A stretch of DNA of 64,000 nt from Anolis sagrei (Eukaryota > Chordata > Lepidosauria > Squamata > Anolidae), in assembly GCF_037176765.1 (NCBI RefSeq), contig NC_090021.1, positions 151,909,370-151,973,369 on the forward strand, read 5' to 3'. Below are positions 10,931 to 24,165 of the stretch, piece after piece; the first letter of the stretch is position 1, and every line of letters starts with the position of its first letter. Made by a program: the position numbers and the translations under genes. A model generated the notes under the pieces. It saw nothing but the letters and a program-made list of their open reading frames with translations. It was not told the origin of the DNA and did not search any database.

Positions 10931-11967
10931 TATGCCATCACCACCAACCATCATTATCTTCATCATGTAACTAGAAGTCTGGCCAAATTTTTTAAAAAAT
11001 GAGACTCTGCAAATGCTGACCATAGGATTGAGGGACCTCAGTTATCAGGAACAAATGACATACTGAAATGAAAATGGAGGGACATTCTGTGAAGGACTGT
11101 GTATAGAGCCAACCAGATCCAGGGCATCACATTTATAAGATACTGAAAATAGGGTTGATGGTGACACCTGTCCCCTTCTTCAGATATTTAGTGGAGGATT
11201 TTTCATGAGAAGGTTCTAGTCCATAACCTGACTTGCATAATGAGAAAATAATTTATATGATATGCCAATGACTTTACTCAGATTTGGACAACTAGAACGA
11301 GGAAATCTAAGGTGGATATTGATTAAAAGAGTGACAATAATACTCGTAGTACAGGGCTGGACACAACACTAGATGCTGCACTAGGAGATATCATAGAGTT
11401 GGAAGAATCCTCATGAGTCATCTAGTCCAACCTTGCTCACTGCAGGACTTCCCACTAGATCCCCAATATGTGTCTGCCCAACCTCTTTTGATTACATCCA
11501 GAGAAGGAGGATTGCTCCTCTCACTATGTTTTGTTCCTCTCACCAACTTGGTTCCTCTTTCCATCTTTGAAAAGAGAAAACTGCCTGCAAGGCACAGCAG
11601 AAATTTGTTGTACAGCCGATTTTTTATTTTTCCTAGTTTTTTCTATCTATTTTAACAGATTTTATCCCTCAGTTGTTATCCCACCAGATCTCAAGGAAAT
11701 CCACTTAAAGGTATTTCTGGCTCTGTTATTGATGTCAGAAGAAAGGGATACTATTCTCTGTTCTTCCTTGGTTCCAGCAACTTGTTACTAACATCCTGTA
11801 TATATATGCCAGAAATACAATAACTTCTTGTCCATCTGGCTAGCATGTACCCTCTGTACTCCTGGGTAATGAATCTTCTACCACAAGAACCTTTCTCTTC
11901 TGGCTGCAGTTGATGGCTTGCTTCTGTTCTCCTGACTACACCCCTTCACCATCATCAACCTCTAGAA
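10931..11967. other. Unassigned stretch with a CR1 scrap
   Basis: Apart from a reverse CR1 3' fragment at about 11388-11480 (TCATAGAGTTGGAAGAATCC), I see nothing recognisable. Open frames at 11413-11791 lack codon-like character. Confidence 0.5.
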
Positions 11968-12338
11968 CAGGGGTCCTCAAACTAAGGCCCGGGGGCCGGA
12001 TATGGCTCTCCAAGGTCATTTACCCGGCCCTCGCTCAGGGTCAACCTCAGTCCGAAATTACTTGAAAGCACACAACAACAACAACAACAACAACAATCCT
12101 ATCTCATCAGCCAAAAGCAGGCCCACACTTCCTATTGAAATACTAATAAGTTTATATTTGTTAAAATTGTTCTTCATTTTAATTATTGTATTGGTTTAAA
12201 GTGTTTTTGCACTACAAATAAGATATGTGCAGTGTGCATAGGAACTCATTCATTTTTTTTTTCAAATTATAATCCAGCCCTCCAACAGTTTGAGCGATTG
12301 TGACCTGGCCCTCTGTTTAAAACGTTTGTGGACCCCTG
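11968..12338. mobile_element. Non-autonomous hAT element (CAGGGGTCC termini)
   Basis: Termini CAGGGGTCCTCAAACT and GTTTGTGGACCCCTG; 8-bp target duplication CTCTAGAA (11960-11967, 12339-12346). The body includes a (AAC)n run. Relatives at 44616-44974 and 50651-50953. Confidence 0.9.
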
Positions 12339-14199
12339 CTCTAGAAGATGTAGGAGGCAATTGAACCCTAACATAACACAACTTCTTTCTCTCCTTGGAG
12401 ACTAAGGATATCAGGTTCTTGATCCATAATCCCAGATCTAACCTCTTTCCTTTCTTACCGAGTCTTAGCCAGAGAAATCTCAGCCCGGCCTTTCACAACA
12501 CAAAAAAAAATGAGATGTGGAACTGAGTACACACTGTAAGGCATGTTTACCAAAGTCAGTACAGTCACCTACCTTTACTCCCAGTGAATTAAAGATACCC
12601 ATGAAAATGTCGGAAATTGAGATACATCACCTTCCTTATCTCAGCTGCTTCAACCTTCCAAGTTCTACTTTCACCAAAAGCAGTAATTTATCTTTATTAT
12701 ATACAAAATATACATCACATCTCGACACACACTGCATGGAACACATTACACACCTCAGAGCTCCTGTCTGGTCTGCACAGGAAACTCCAAAAGTGACACT
12801 ACCAATTCTACACATTGCTGTAGTTTTAACCCATGCATTACTGAAACCATACAGTTTAAACTATAAGCAATTTTCACACCAAATAACATTACATACTGAC
12901 AGAAGAATCCTCACCAACCTACTGGGGACTGTTAAATTATGTTTAGAAGCCAAGACAAGGTTCAGACATGTTTTTCATCTTGACACGAATATTCCTGCCC
13001 TTTAGAGGCATGAATAACGTGTGTTATGGGTTTGCTTTTTATTGTAACCTTTGATCATGTTGATGATGGACATTTCTGGCATTTAATCTAACACAACTTT
13101 TCCCAATTATGCATTTATTTATAGCTGCATGTTTACATAACTCATAACAGACAACAATTATCACTACTGATAGTGTTATTTTCCTATCACAACATTTCTT
13201 TAAGAAACACAAACCTGACCATTGGTTTTTTTTAATGAATCTGCAAAGAGTTAAACAACCTCCTTGGTCCTTATTGCTTTTTTTCTACTCTTCTAGTCAT
13301 GAATGAGCTATTCATACCTTCTGGAGACTCTTTGTTCAGGATTTTTTTCGTTGTTGTTGAGAGAGTATAAGAACCAAAGCAACCTAAACACAGCAAAGAC
13401 TTGAATTCTGCATTCTGGGATTCATCACTTCTTGTGAGCTGCACAATAAGGTAACTATTGTAATGGTTATCGGTTTTATACATGGTGGCTGTTGGTATAT
13501 GTACTTCAAAATGTTTCTTCAAAAATTATGACATTGATGTTATATATAATAGAAATTATGTAAAGCCATCATATTTGAATAGCTATTGTATTGGAGAGCC
13601 AAATGATTTTCATAAGCAGGAATTCATCTCTCAACTAAAGCAGTGGCCTGTTGAATGCAGAATAGTGTCAGATGAATCATTCATTTACTGTTTCCAAATT
13701 AAATGCTTATTGAATATTTATGAGGTTGTTATCTCCAGTTGCTTCATAGCACAATTCAATTTTCTCAGTGGTTAAAGCATAGAAGTTACTCATAGGGAAT
13801 AGTTGGACATTAGAAACTGTGCATACATTTAGTTCTTAAAGTCCTTATAATACATTCTATGGATTTTACTCATACATGCATTCATCTGAAGTAATGTTTC
13901 TAGTTTTAGTCGTGTAACACTTCACTGGTTGTCTCTACTTATCTCTTCTTAATATCTTCTTATCTCTCCTAAAGCTCACTCATCCGATCAAAACTAGCTA
14001 TTTATAAGCTAGGCTCCAAGAGTTGCAAATTCTGAAGTAAAACAAAAAGTTGATAATTGAAGATTACAAACACCCAGAGAAATTAGGGTTTCTGGTTGCC
14101 AATCTTTGAATGAACTCTCTTTATCTTCCCCTTTCTTCTCTTGGGATAAGAGAACCCTCTTTTTCTTTATTCAACATTTTTTCAGAACAAGTATTCTGT
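12339..14199. other. Unassigned intergenic stretch
   Basis: No gene or repeat family recognised. The longest open frame is 12517-13005 (162 codons, rich in Thr/His/Leu); it shows no motif I know and no splice or repeat context. Confidence 0.4.
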
Positions 14200-14519
14200 A
14201 AAAGGGGCCATGGTGGCATAGCGGGCTAAACTGCTGATTTGCTGAACTTGATCGGAAGGTAGGCGGTTCAATCCGTGGGACAGGGTGAGCGCCCATTGAT
14301 AGCTTCAGCTTTTGCCAACCTAGCAGTTTGAAAACATGCAAATATGAGTAAATAAATAGGTATGCTTCAGCAGTGCTCCATATAGTCATGCTGGCCACAT
14401 GACTTAGGAGGTGTTTAAGGACAATGCCAGCTCTTCAGCTTAGAAATGGAGATGAGCACCACCCCCAAGAATCAGAATTGACTAGACTTATTGTCAAGGG
14501 GAAACTTTTACCTTTACCT
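14200..14519 (+). mobile_element. Full-length Sauria-type SINE
   Basis: The tRNA-like head has an A box (TGGCATAGCGGG) and B box (GGTTCAATCC); then the conserved body (CTAGCAGTTTGAAAACATGC) and a BovB-like 3' end with ACCTTT repeats. Flanks repeat ATTCTGT. Established knowledge: such SINEs are mobilised by BovB in squamates. Confidence 0.87.
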
Positions 14520-14760
14520 ATTCTGTTAAAGAGATATAAGATAAAGAAAAACTGGATCCAGTTTGTTGATAATTCTGATACTCACTTCGAAGTCAGGTAG
14601 GGCGATTAGAGCTAACCAGAAGCTTGCCTGTCCCATTTGCCATTATCTCTTTGGGAAGCTACTTGTCCCTTGGGGCTGAAGGGGGATTGACCGGGGGGGG
14701 GGGGGGGATGAAATAGTAAGCCAGGAGCACAAGGAGGAACTCTGGAGCCAAACCTTGAAC

Positions 14761-15060
14761 CAGGCCTGTAGCCAGGATTTTGTTTGGGGGGGGGGGCTGA
14801 GTTCGGTTCGGGGGGGCTGAGTTTGGTTCAGGGGGGGCTGAGTCTGAGTGAAAGAGGGTCTACCCTAGCAAACCTTTTGTATCGTTACCCCAATACCCCC
14901 ATGCATATGGGATATATTGAGTATAGTGATCAGATCATGATATGAATAAACATAGCAGTTTAAATAATGCACCAGTAAGGCCTTCTCGCGGACCACCATC
15001 GGAATTTCGGGGGGGACTGAAGCCCCCCAAGCCCCCCCCCCCCCCCCGGCTACATGCCTG
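14761..15060. mobile_element. 300-bp hAT MITE (CAGGC..GTAGCC termini)
   Basis: Termini CAGGCCTGTAGCC and GGCTACATGCCTG; perfect 8-bp duplication CCTTGAAC (14753-14760, 15061-15068). G-runs near one end, C-runs near the other. Confidence 0.9.
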
Positions 15061-16253
15061 CCTTGAACTCTTACTCTCCAGTTTGAAGTGGCCATTGTCA
15101 TCTTCTGACCATTTGATCATAGGTTTACTTTTTAAAAAATGCCACCACTACACAGCTTGTGATCTAAGTAAGAGAAGGAGCTTGCCTTGCCATTTTGGGA
15201 TCACATGCCCACATCTAAAGAGCCCCATCTCAGCCAGGATGCATTGTTTCTTATGACTGTTTTTGTCTCACATTGACACAGCAATATTTCATGCCATCCA
15301 TTACATTGGCAGATGATGCAATACAACTGCCCAACACAGAGCAAGCATATTTCCATTCCCACAAGTTTTTGCACATGAACATACAAGGACATGTTTGGCC
15401 ATATATATTTGAAGGTGAGAAAATATCTCTAAACATCCATGTAGCTGAAGGGGAAAAAATCTTGTCCAAGATCAATGACTGTCATTTGGAGAAGGGGAGC
15501 GAATTGTACTTTGAAAGCTGATATAGAAAGCTGCAAATCCAGTTGTAGCAAAACCTGCCTTATAGCTCCCCAGGAACAGTTTTTCTGGCCAGTCTGAAAG
15601 TCCTGGCTTCCTTTGTTAAAACAATAGACCTATTCAGAAGTTACACACACACACAGCATCAGTGATTAGTTCACATACAGTCCTCCTTACAAAATATAGG
15701 GGGAGAGCAGGTGAGGAAAGGGGAAAAGGGATATTTAAGACTATTTGAAACTATCTTGCAACTGTGTGGGACAATCCCTGAGTTCTGCTACCTATAGTTT
15801 AAATTAGCCAAGATTTTAAATGCTTCTTTTGAAAGCTCTTTGTTACAATACTTGTTACCTAAGATATCCAACCTGTTCCTGTGATTTCAATCTAGATTTA
15901 AGACAGTCACTTCCTGGGTTTCTTATTACTAACATATTACCATTGTTATAACTATTGTGCCACCAAAGAACACAAGAAATGCTCTCTGATTCTCCCTATT
16001 TCTTGTAACCATAATGAGGTCGGAAGATCTACCTAACATAAGTATAAAAAAAACTTCACCATTTCCTCAAAGCGAGCCAGTCATGTAGACAGTGGGCACT
16101 GTTGTATCACCAGGTTAGGAAACCACAACAATTGACACATATGTTGAAAAAACCCACAAAGCTTACTATAGCTCAAGGAGCTCTACCATGTAGATGAAAG
16201 ATTAAGTGTATAAGAAGGTGAATGGATAGGTCAAAGATGGGGCAACAGGAAAA
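15061..16253. other. Unassigned stretch
   Basis: No gene or known repeat recognised, apart from a short CA run. The open frame at 15273-15521 has no recognisable motif. Confidence 0.4.
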
Positions 16254-16936
16254 ACTATATAAATAAAAATATAATGTTTGTTTGTGGAATTAACATAACT
16301 CAAAAATCAATGGACGAATTCACACAAAATTTGGACACTATACCCCTAACAGACCAACAAGTGACCATCGCTCATAAAACCCCACAAAAAAACAGCAGAA
16401 AGAACTTTAAAACCCAAGAAAGCTAAATGACGATACAGAAAAAAGGAAGAAGGGAGGAAGGAGAGAAAGAAAGAAAGAAAGAAAGAAGGAAAGAAGGAAA
16501 GAGAGAAAGAAGCTTGGAAGCAAAGAGAATGAGGGAAGAAAAGAGGTAGAGAAAGAAGAAAGGAGAGAAAGGGAAGGAAAAGGAAAACAGAGGAAGGAAG
16601 GAAAGAGGTAGAGAAGGAAGAAGGAGAGAAGGAAAGAAAAATGGGAAGGAAGGAAAAAGGGAGCAAAGGAAGGAAAGAAAGAAGGAGAATAAGAGGGAGG
16701 GAAGGAAAGAGAGAAGGTAGGATGGAAACAAAAAGCAAAGGAGGGAAGGAAAGAGGTAAAGAAGGAAAGAGGAGAGGAGAAGAAGATAATGAAAAAAGGA
16801 GAAGGAAGGAAAGAGGTAGAGAAGGAAGGAGAGAAGGAAAGAAAAAAGGGAAGGAAAGAGGGAGCGAAGGAAGGAGGGAAAGGAGAGAAAGAGGGAGGGT
16901 AGATTGGTCACAGCAACATGTGGCAGGTACAACTAG
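16254..16936 (+). mobile_element. Non-autonomous Helitron with polypurine tract
   Basis: Head CTATATAAATAAAAATATAA, then purine-only sequence 16440-16900, tail GGTCACAGCAACATGTGGC and CTAG (16933-16936) before T. Same architecture as 4942-5711, inserted elsewhere. Confidence 0.75.
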
Positions 16937-17106
16937 TAAGGAATAAAAGCAAGTAGACTGTCTAACCACAGAGTTAGACATTTCTGCTTTTTTGCTTCTG
17001 TATAATGGGATGACATTGATGTGGTCAAACCAATAAAGCAGCATTGACCAAGAGACTTCCCACTTGAAGCTGTTTGGACTTAGATAACTTTTTAGTCAGT
17101 GGATTC

Positions 17107-17279
17107 AGACCCCATCTACACTACCATATAATGCATTTTGAACTGCATTACAGTGCTCAGTGTAGACTCATATAATGCAGATTGAACTGGATTATATGAG
17201 TCTACACCGCAATAATGCAGTTCAATGCAGTTAATCTGCATTCTGAAACTGCATTATATGGTAGTGTAGATGGAGCCTC
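17107..17279. mobile_element. Foldback MITE (CCATCTACACT termini)
   Basis: Inverted ends CCCATCTACACTACCATATA and TATATGGTAGTGTAGATGG with an internal palindromic core (ATATGAGTCTACAC and complement). Degraded relatives at 26056-26195 and 33855-33965. Confidence 0.7.
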
Positions 17280-17759
17280 AGATTTCTGATGATGATAACC
17301 ACAAGCAATCCACACCTAAAATTCCACCCGAGCACCCAATCACATAGATACAACCACTGCCATTGTGCAGGATACACAAGTGTTGTCTACAGGTGCTCAA
17401 AAGCAACCAGTCAGAGCCCCTCTCACTTCCTCCAGCACAGATTGCTGTTAAAGTTTATTATTAGGTAGATTTGTGAGCTGCAGAGAAAAATTCATTTTTT
17501 CCTCTAAATCCACATTGTGTTGCTGATTTCCCAGGACCATATTTCTTACTATCCACCTCTTCTATGCATGCACACTAAATCTTCCTTTCTCTCCTTCTAC
17601 TCTCTTTTATTTGGAAAGAACAAAGGCAGGTTAACATTTTTAAAGTTTTTTCCCCTCAAATTCCAATAAAGCTGTGTTGTTGGTGCAGCTTTATGTTTCC
17701 AATAAAGCTGCACCACTTAATTCCGACTACTCTGCTTGCCATTAAATACATAGGAATGG

Positions 17760-17995
17760 AACAACGGAAATGATATCGGATTGTGGGTTTGACGATGAGA
17801 CGATTCGGAATGTAGTAGAATTTTGTAGTATTGTTGATGTTTGATAAGATGTTTTTGATAATGATGATTGTGGATATCTTGCACTATGTTTTGTAATTAG
17901 CACCTGTTTTTATGTTGTACACCGCAATGAGTAGCCCTTGGGCTGAGAATTGCGGTATATAAGAGCAGTAAATAAATAAATAAATAAATAGCACC
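17760..17995 (+). mobile_element. L2-type LINE 3' tail
   Basis: TTGTACACCGCAATGAGTAG, then GCGGTATATAAG and an (AAAT)n tail, as in other L2 ends of the window. Confidence 0.6.
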
Positions 17996-18224
17996 TACAA
18001 AGAAGGGACACAGTGATAGATGTGCAATTTTCCATCTTCATTATCTGTTTGATCAGAAAATCAAACTGAGAGGCAAAACTTCAAGACATGAAAATGTATG
18101 CTAACATATGACTGACCTAATGATTTCAATAGCAAAAGAATCTCATGTTTGTGAAGCATTTTTGATAACTTGATTTTGAGCCATATAACATGTGCACAGC
18201 TTACAAGATCTTGTAGCACTTTAG

Positions 18225-18534
18225 CAGAGGCGGCCCTAGGTAATTTTCAATGGTAAGCAAACAGTATTTTGGCACACACACACACACACACCCCAACCAA
18301 TCACTGATATATATTTTCTGTTTGTCGTAGGAGTTCTGTGTGACATATTTGGATCAATTCCATCATTGGTGGAGTTCAGAATGCTCTTTGATTGTAGGTG
18401 AACTATACATCCTAGTAACTACAACTCACATATGTCAAGGTCTATTTTCCCCCAAGAGTGCCTCAAGAGTGCCCCTGGGCAAAATCAACTATATTGCAAA
18501 TGCTTACTTTGCATAATGGGTTGAGCCGCCCCTG
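18225..18534. mobile_element. hAT MITE (CAGGGGCGGC termini)
   Basis: Termini CAGAGGCGGCCCTAGG and GGTTGAGCCGCCCCTG; 8-bp duplication CACTTTAG on both sides. Carries the module TTCAGAATGCTCTTTGATTG. A sister copy lies in opposite orientation at 47004-47303. Confidence 0.9.
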
Positions 18535-18593
18535 CACTTTAGAGACTGAGTTCTATGAAGTTGGTAGCATAAGCTTGCATAGACTTGAGGTGC

Positions 18594-18807
18594 ATCTACA
18601 CTGTAGAATTAATGCAGTTTAATGCCACTTTGACTCACATGGCTCAATGCTATAGAATAATGAGAGTAGTAATTTTTCAAGGACTTTAACCTTCTCTACC
18701 AAAAAGTGCTAGCCCATCACCAAACTACAAATCCTGGAATCCATAGTATTGTGCCACAACAGTTAAACTGGTATCAAACTCCATTAGTTCTACAGTGTAG
18801 ATGGAGT
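18594..18807. mobile_element. MITE with GTAGAATTAATGCAG-type ends
   Basis: TGCATCTACACTGTAGAATT at the left is inverted at the right (GTTCTACAGTGTAGATGGA). Family not named. Confidence 0.6.
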
Positions 18808-20450
18808 CACAGTCTATTTTGCCTCTAAGGTGCTTTGAGATCCCTTTATATACACTGTTTCTTGGCGTGTAACATAGTGTTACTCATTGCCTTCTGCCGT
18901 TCACGAGAAATTTTCACACTCAAATGAATCCCTATTCTGCCTAAGCTGTTAATGGAAACATACAACAGAAGGCATGTGCAACTATTGTGTCTCTATGCTG
19001 ATGCTAATTGAATTTACGCAATAGCTCAAAGATGGCATGCCAGACATCCATTCCAGTAATACTAACTGGATGTCTTCAATGCATAAACAAATACAAACCA
19101 GGAAGAAGAAAACATCCCGTGTCCCTGATATTTCAACATCAGCAGTGAAAGACTATAGAGTTTCTTAAGTCATTATTTACTGGAAAGATGCACATTTGAT
19201 AACCACTTATAGGGAAAAAAATCTTTTAGGATTCATCCAAGTAGGTCAAATATATCTAGATCACTGTTTCTTCTTTTTCCAAAAAAAATCTATTTGTAGA
19301 CATGCTTACCAAGTACGTTATATTTGTATTCTTTTATTATTACGGTCAATAACCGGCATCAAAAAGTGAACAAACATCAAAATAGGAGCATGCTTGTGAA
19401 GTACGTTGTGACTGTGAGCTGTTGGTGGGTTTTGCCCATCAATTGCAATGGGCAGTGTAATTGATGGGAGAATGCAGACAGGCAGCAGGATGTAGAAGAC
19501 AGGCCACATGGATGTTTCCGATTACAAATATTCCCCGAGTTACAAACATCTGACTTACATCCAACTCTGTTTTCTTAGCCCAATTTCCTATGTGAACCAC
19601 ACAGAAGACACAACATTCAAACAATTGGTTATTGTATTGTTCACACATTACCCATAATACACATGTCTTAATTTTTTCATCTTCAAATTTAGTTACAAAT
19701 ATGTTTAAGAAATAGGAATTCTTCATGAACATCTCATAATCTCGCACATGAACTTGTGCAATAATTCAAATGTTTATAAGAAACTTCAAATACATTAAAC
19801 ATTGAAAAAACTTTGCATTAAGAAGCAAAGTTTTGCTGTTGTATTAGAAAATTATTGTTCAATTCCCAGAAATGAAATCATTACACATGTGAACATCTGT
19901 CTGATCATAATTACATAGTGCAATTTACCGTTGGACATTGAGTCATTTGGCAATTCAGGAAACAGGAAGTGTATGTAAAGGTACCAGCATCATCCACTGA
20001 CTTCCATACCTTCTTACAAACTACAAAGAAACTTTTTCCAGCCATACTCAGGAGAATAAGGTAAGGTTTCTGTTTTTACCAGTGTATACCAGAAAGTTAG
20101 TAGCAGTTAATGAAGTGATGATAAGGAAGATGCATCTTCAGCATCAGATTTATACTGAAGAGAATGTACTATATAAAGCAGTTCTCTACTTTGATAGTAA
20201 GCCTGATGATACATTTACATCTACTTCTTTGATACTGGTTTTAACTGCCATAGGGCAGAGTGGTATAGTGTCTTGAATGTTGGACTACAACACTGAGAGA
20301 GTCTCTGTAAGTCAACCACAATAGCCAGATAGCAGTTATAATGCAATGGAACCCATAAACATTCATGGGAATGCACTTCAATCTGTTGTATAGATGATAA
20401 TTTGAGACATTTAAACTTCCTCTTATCACTCTGCTTCATTCGAAAAAAAT
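18808..20450. other. Unassigned stretch
   Basis: No gene seen. 19519-19570 (CCCCGAGTTACAAACATCTG) looks like an end of a further dispersed DNA element. Confidence 0.4.
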
Positions 20451-20879
20451 GTTGTGCTCAAACAGTGTTGTATCTTGGCATCAATGTCAACTTTTGTGGA
20501 GAGGTACCAAAAATGGTCAACATTTCCTAGCATTACACTGTTAAGCTGCATTGTAGGCATTGCAGATGGATTGGTTTTTGCATATTGATAGAGAATATTT
20601 GTTCTTCTGACATAAAGTGAAAGGTCAAGCTTTTCATATGCAAAGGTGTATCCATTCTTCCTCTGAATTGATACAGACTATATTAGCACTAGCATATTGG
20701 AGTTCTGTAACAGAAGTAGTTGTGATCATACTTTTGGCTTTCAGCCTGCTTGCCAATTGTCTGATAGGGGAGTTCCACACCAGTGAGAAGCTTCCTGTCA
20801 ACAAGGTATGGAATCATAGGGATGAAGATAGAAAATATGGTCTGGGCAATAACACATCCTGGTTTGATACCTGATTCCA

Positions 20880-22150
20880 GCTTAAATGGGTTAATTTAGG
20901 AGCCACTGTTGCCATCGTAGAGGAAGTGCAAGATGTTCACAAATTTATCAGGATATCCAATTTTCAAGAAGATGATCCAGAGAATATTACAACTCACAGA
21001 GTCGAAGGCCTTTGCAAGGTCGATGAATATCATATACAGAGGTTGATTTTGTTCCCTGCATTTTTCTTGGAGATGTCATGAAGTGAAGATCATATCCACT
21101 GTTCCTCTGGAGGGCTGGAAATCATTCTGAAATTCTGGGAGGATGTCTTCTGAAATAGCTTGAAGGCGGTTTGCAAGGACTCTTGTGATAATTTTCCCAG
21201 TGGAAGTTAAAAGGGAGGTACCTCAATAGTTTTCACAGTCTGTCTGTTCCCCCTTTTTGAAAGGGGCGATTATAATGGCATCCTTGAAGTCTGCTAGGAT
21301 CTTATCAATCACTCACACTTTTTCAATGAGCTTGTGAAGTCATTTTGTCAGCTCAGGTCCACACTCTTTAAAGATTTCAGCAAGGATCCCATCAGGTCCA
21401 CTGGCTTTGTTATTTTTTAATTGGCTGATGGCTTTGTGGACTTCCTGCAAACTAGACAGTGCTGCAAGTTCATCTCTGGTTTGTTCTTACAGGATTTGCA
21501 AGAGAATCTCTTTGGCCACATTGGAACTGCAGTTAAGGAAGTTATAGTAGTGCTAATTTCAACATAGTGCAGTGGATCTTTTGTCCTTTATTTATTTATT
21601 TATTTATTTCTTGCATTTATTAACCGCCGCTCTCAGCCCTAGGGCGACTCGTGGCGGTGTACAATACAAAAAAGACACTTTACAAAGCAATCAGGACAAC
21701 AAACTAACATCACTAATACACAACATTTAAATTACACTAAAAATCCGCTGCGTCATATTATGGAATCATAATCAATCTCGTAGTCGTAAATTCATTCCGG
21801 TTGTCATTTCCAGTAACATAGCACTCAGTTGAAAGCCTGCTCGAAGAGCCACGTCTTCAGGCCCTTACGAAAGGCCATGAGGGAGGGCGCCTGCCTGATG
21901 TCTTTAGAAATGTGGTTCCATCTGACAAATGCAGAGGTGTGTGCCATGATTTTTTGAGCCATAGATTAACTTTGTGGCTTTTGTAGGGAACTATTTTCAC
22001 CGCTTCAACTTTAAAGAATACCTGTGCATTGTGGGCATCTGTGAGCTGTTGGGTTTCTTGGGCCTTTTTTCTCTACCAGATGTTCTTCAGTTCTCTGGTC
22101 CTTCTTTGAACTTCAGCTTTTGTACTTTTTCTTAGAAGCACAGTTGGTGT
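20880..22150 (-). mobile_element. Non-LTR retrotransposon RT fragment, interrupted by L2
   Basis: The minus strand has RT peptides with several breaks: DGIPAEIFKECGPELTKWLH, IAPFKKGEQTDCENY, then REQNQPLYMIFIDLAKAFDS. An L2 end sits at about 21588-21925. Clade not assigned; a zinc-finger C-terminus at 48395-49041 may be from the same family. Confidence 0.65.
21588..21925 (-). mobile_element. L2 LINE 3' end
   Basis: (TTTA)n tail, then ACCGCCGCTCTCAGCCCTAG and, further in, AAGAGCCACGTCTTCAGGCC, characteristic of L2 ends here. Confidence 0.75.
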
Positions 22151-22699
22151 TGAGGGGGCTAGAGCTGGAAAAGTAGAAAATTACTAATCAAAATAAAGTT
22201 CTCACTTGTGCTGTGGAGCAGGAGGGAGTGAGGAACCAAAAGGAAGGGAGTGTTCAAGCCTAAGAAAAGTTCAACCAAATAACACACAAGTGCAAGAAGA
22301 AAAACAACTGCTGGAGCATCACTGATAAAAGAGGTGCCGAAGGAAGAGAAAAGATGAGACAACGTTCAGAGAAAAAGCTTGTGTGTACATGCTCAAAGTA
22401 TGCACAAAGTTTTGGCTATAAAGCTAAGCTGCACCCCATTTTTGGTGTAGCAATTTCCTTTTGTTGATCCACCCAACAGGATGATTTGGCCAAATAAACC
22501 TATCAAATGATTTCTTTGCTCCTAGTGTCTGATTGGATAGAGACCTTCGACATTTTTGGGCCTTGGAGTCTGTATTTGAGGATGATCTTTATGGCCACTG
22601 TGGATCAAATTAACCTGTGCCCTGTCCAGCAGTCATCAGCACTTGTCATGGCTCTTGTAATAAGTGCATTGTGGTGGTCTCCAGCACATACAATTATAT

Positions 22700-22732
<33 letters not shown>

Positions 22733-24130
22733 AACATTTATATTCTGCCCTTCTCACCCCCCAGGGAACTCAGGGCAGAGCACAACATATATACAGCAAA
22801 CATTCAATGCTGGGACATAAAACCATACATATATACAAACATTTTATTTTTATTTCGTATCAAAAGCATTGCATAAATTAGTATAAAACTGATAAAATAG
22901 AAGGTGTGCATTAAAATCACTTATATCCATTTTAAAATCAATTATATCGTCTTTGAGGTGCCAATGGTTCAATTATGTTTTAAACTTATTTTTCTGGTGA
23001 AATAATGTGTTAGTGATGACCAGGTTGTATTCTCACATTTAGTCAAAAGGAAGATGCCATTTGGGTTGCTGTTTCCAATACTTTCTTTCCCTATAGCCCC
23101 TTGTCAGAGATTGAAATCTCGCCCAACTCTTGTATTAAATTCATCCGGGAGGATAATTTTATCCTCCTTAGGCATCTCAAATAGTATATTATTCTACTGA
23201 TAATATAATTTTCCTTGAAGTCTTGATATATAATATGTAGTTTGCTGTAATCTTATGTTGTTTACCAATAGTTGCATTGCTATGCACCTTTAACAAAGGT
23301 ATAAATTGATAATGGGAATCCTATTGGATTCTGAAGCTAATTGCTCAGTAGAGGCTGGTTTAGTATATCCCATTCACTAGACATCGAAAATAACAAATGA
23401 GCTCTAGGTTTGGTTTAAGAACAGCTGGTTACCTAAAGTCTTTCTTGTATGAAAGGGAAAAGATGGGAATTTGGCAATGTTTAAATTACTTGACCAATGA
23501 GGAAAAATATTGCAGTGATTGTAATGGACAGGACCTTTGGATAAATGAGAATTATGTGTGCAAAATGTCTGAATGTACAACCTATAAATCTTGTAACTTT
23601 ACTTATTTTGTCAAACCTAACAATAACTTGCTGTGGTAGCCTGTACCTATACTTCATAAATACTGTGTTCCATTGCATACTAGTCGCCATCATGAAATAA
23701 TCGCAAAAATGGTATTTTTGTTTTCCTTGCATTATTGAGTTGCTGTGAGTTTTCTGGGCTGTATGTCCATGTTCCAGAAGCATCTCTCCTGATGTTTCAC
23801 CCACATCTATGGTAGGCATCCACAGAGGTTGAGGGGTCGACAACACATAGTCACATTATTGATTCCGCAAGGGTGCTTCAGTCACTTGCTTGCTTATCCA
23901 CCCACTCGCCCACCCAATTTCTAGCATGGTGGTTCATTCACTACCTTTTCCCTTTCAGTCACAGTGCCCACATGAAGTGCCATGCCTGAAAGCTGAGTGA
24001 AGAAGTGGACGAATGAAGCAGCATTTCATTCACCCCCTCCCTCACTCACTGACCCATATGCCCAACTTCACTGTGTAAATTACTGTGCAGGCGGGTGAGC
24101 AGTACATGTCAGCTGTAACAGAAAGGTGAG
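22151..24130. other. Mostly unassigned, with repeat scraps
   Basis: 22700-22830 is a LINE/SINE 3' end with a (TTTA)n run. 23738-23830 is a degraded Penelope-like piece. No coding exon recognised; a non-coding first CRISP exon could lie here unseen. Confidence 0.45.
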
Positions 24131-24165
24131 TAGGAGAGCGGAAGAGTGAGGTGATGCTTGGTTTA

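Noticed and set aside
14200-14285. tRNA gene
   Set aside because: A and B boxes are present, but this is the head of a SINE with the usual body and ACCTTT tail; no cloverleaf acceptor stem was seen.
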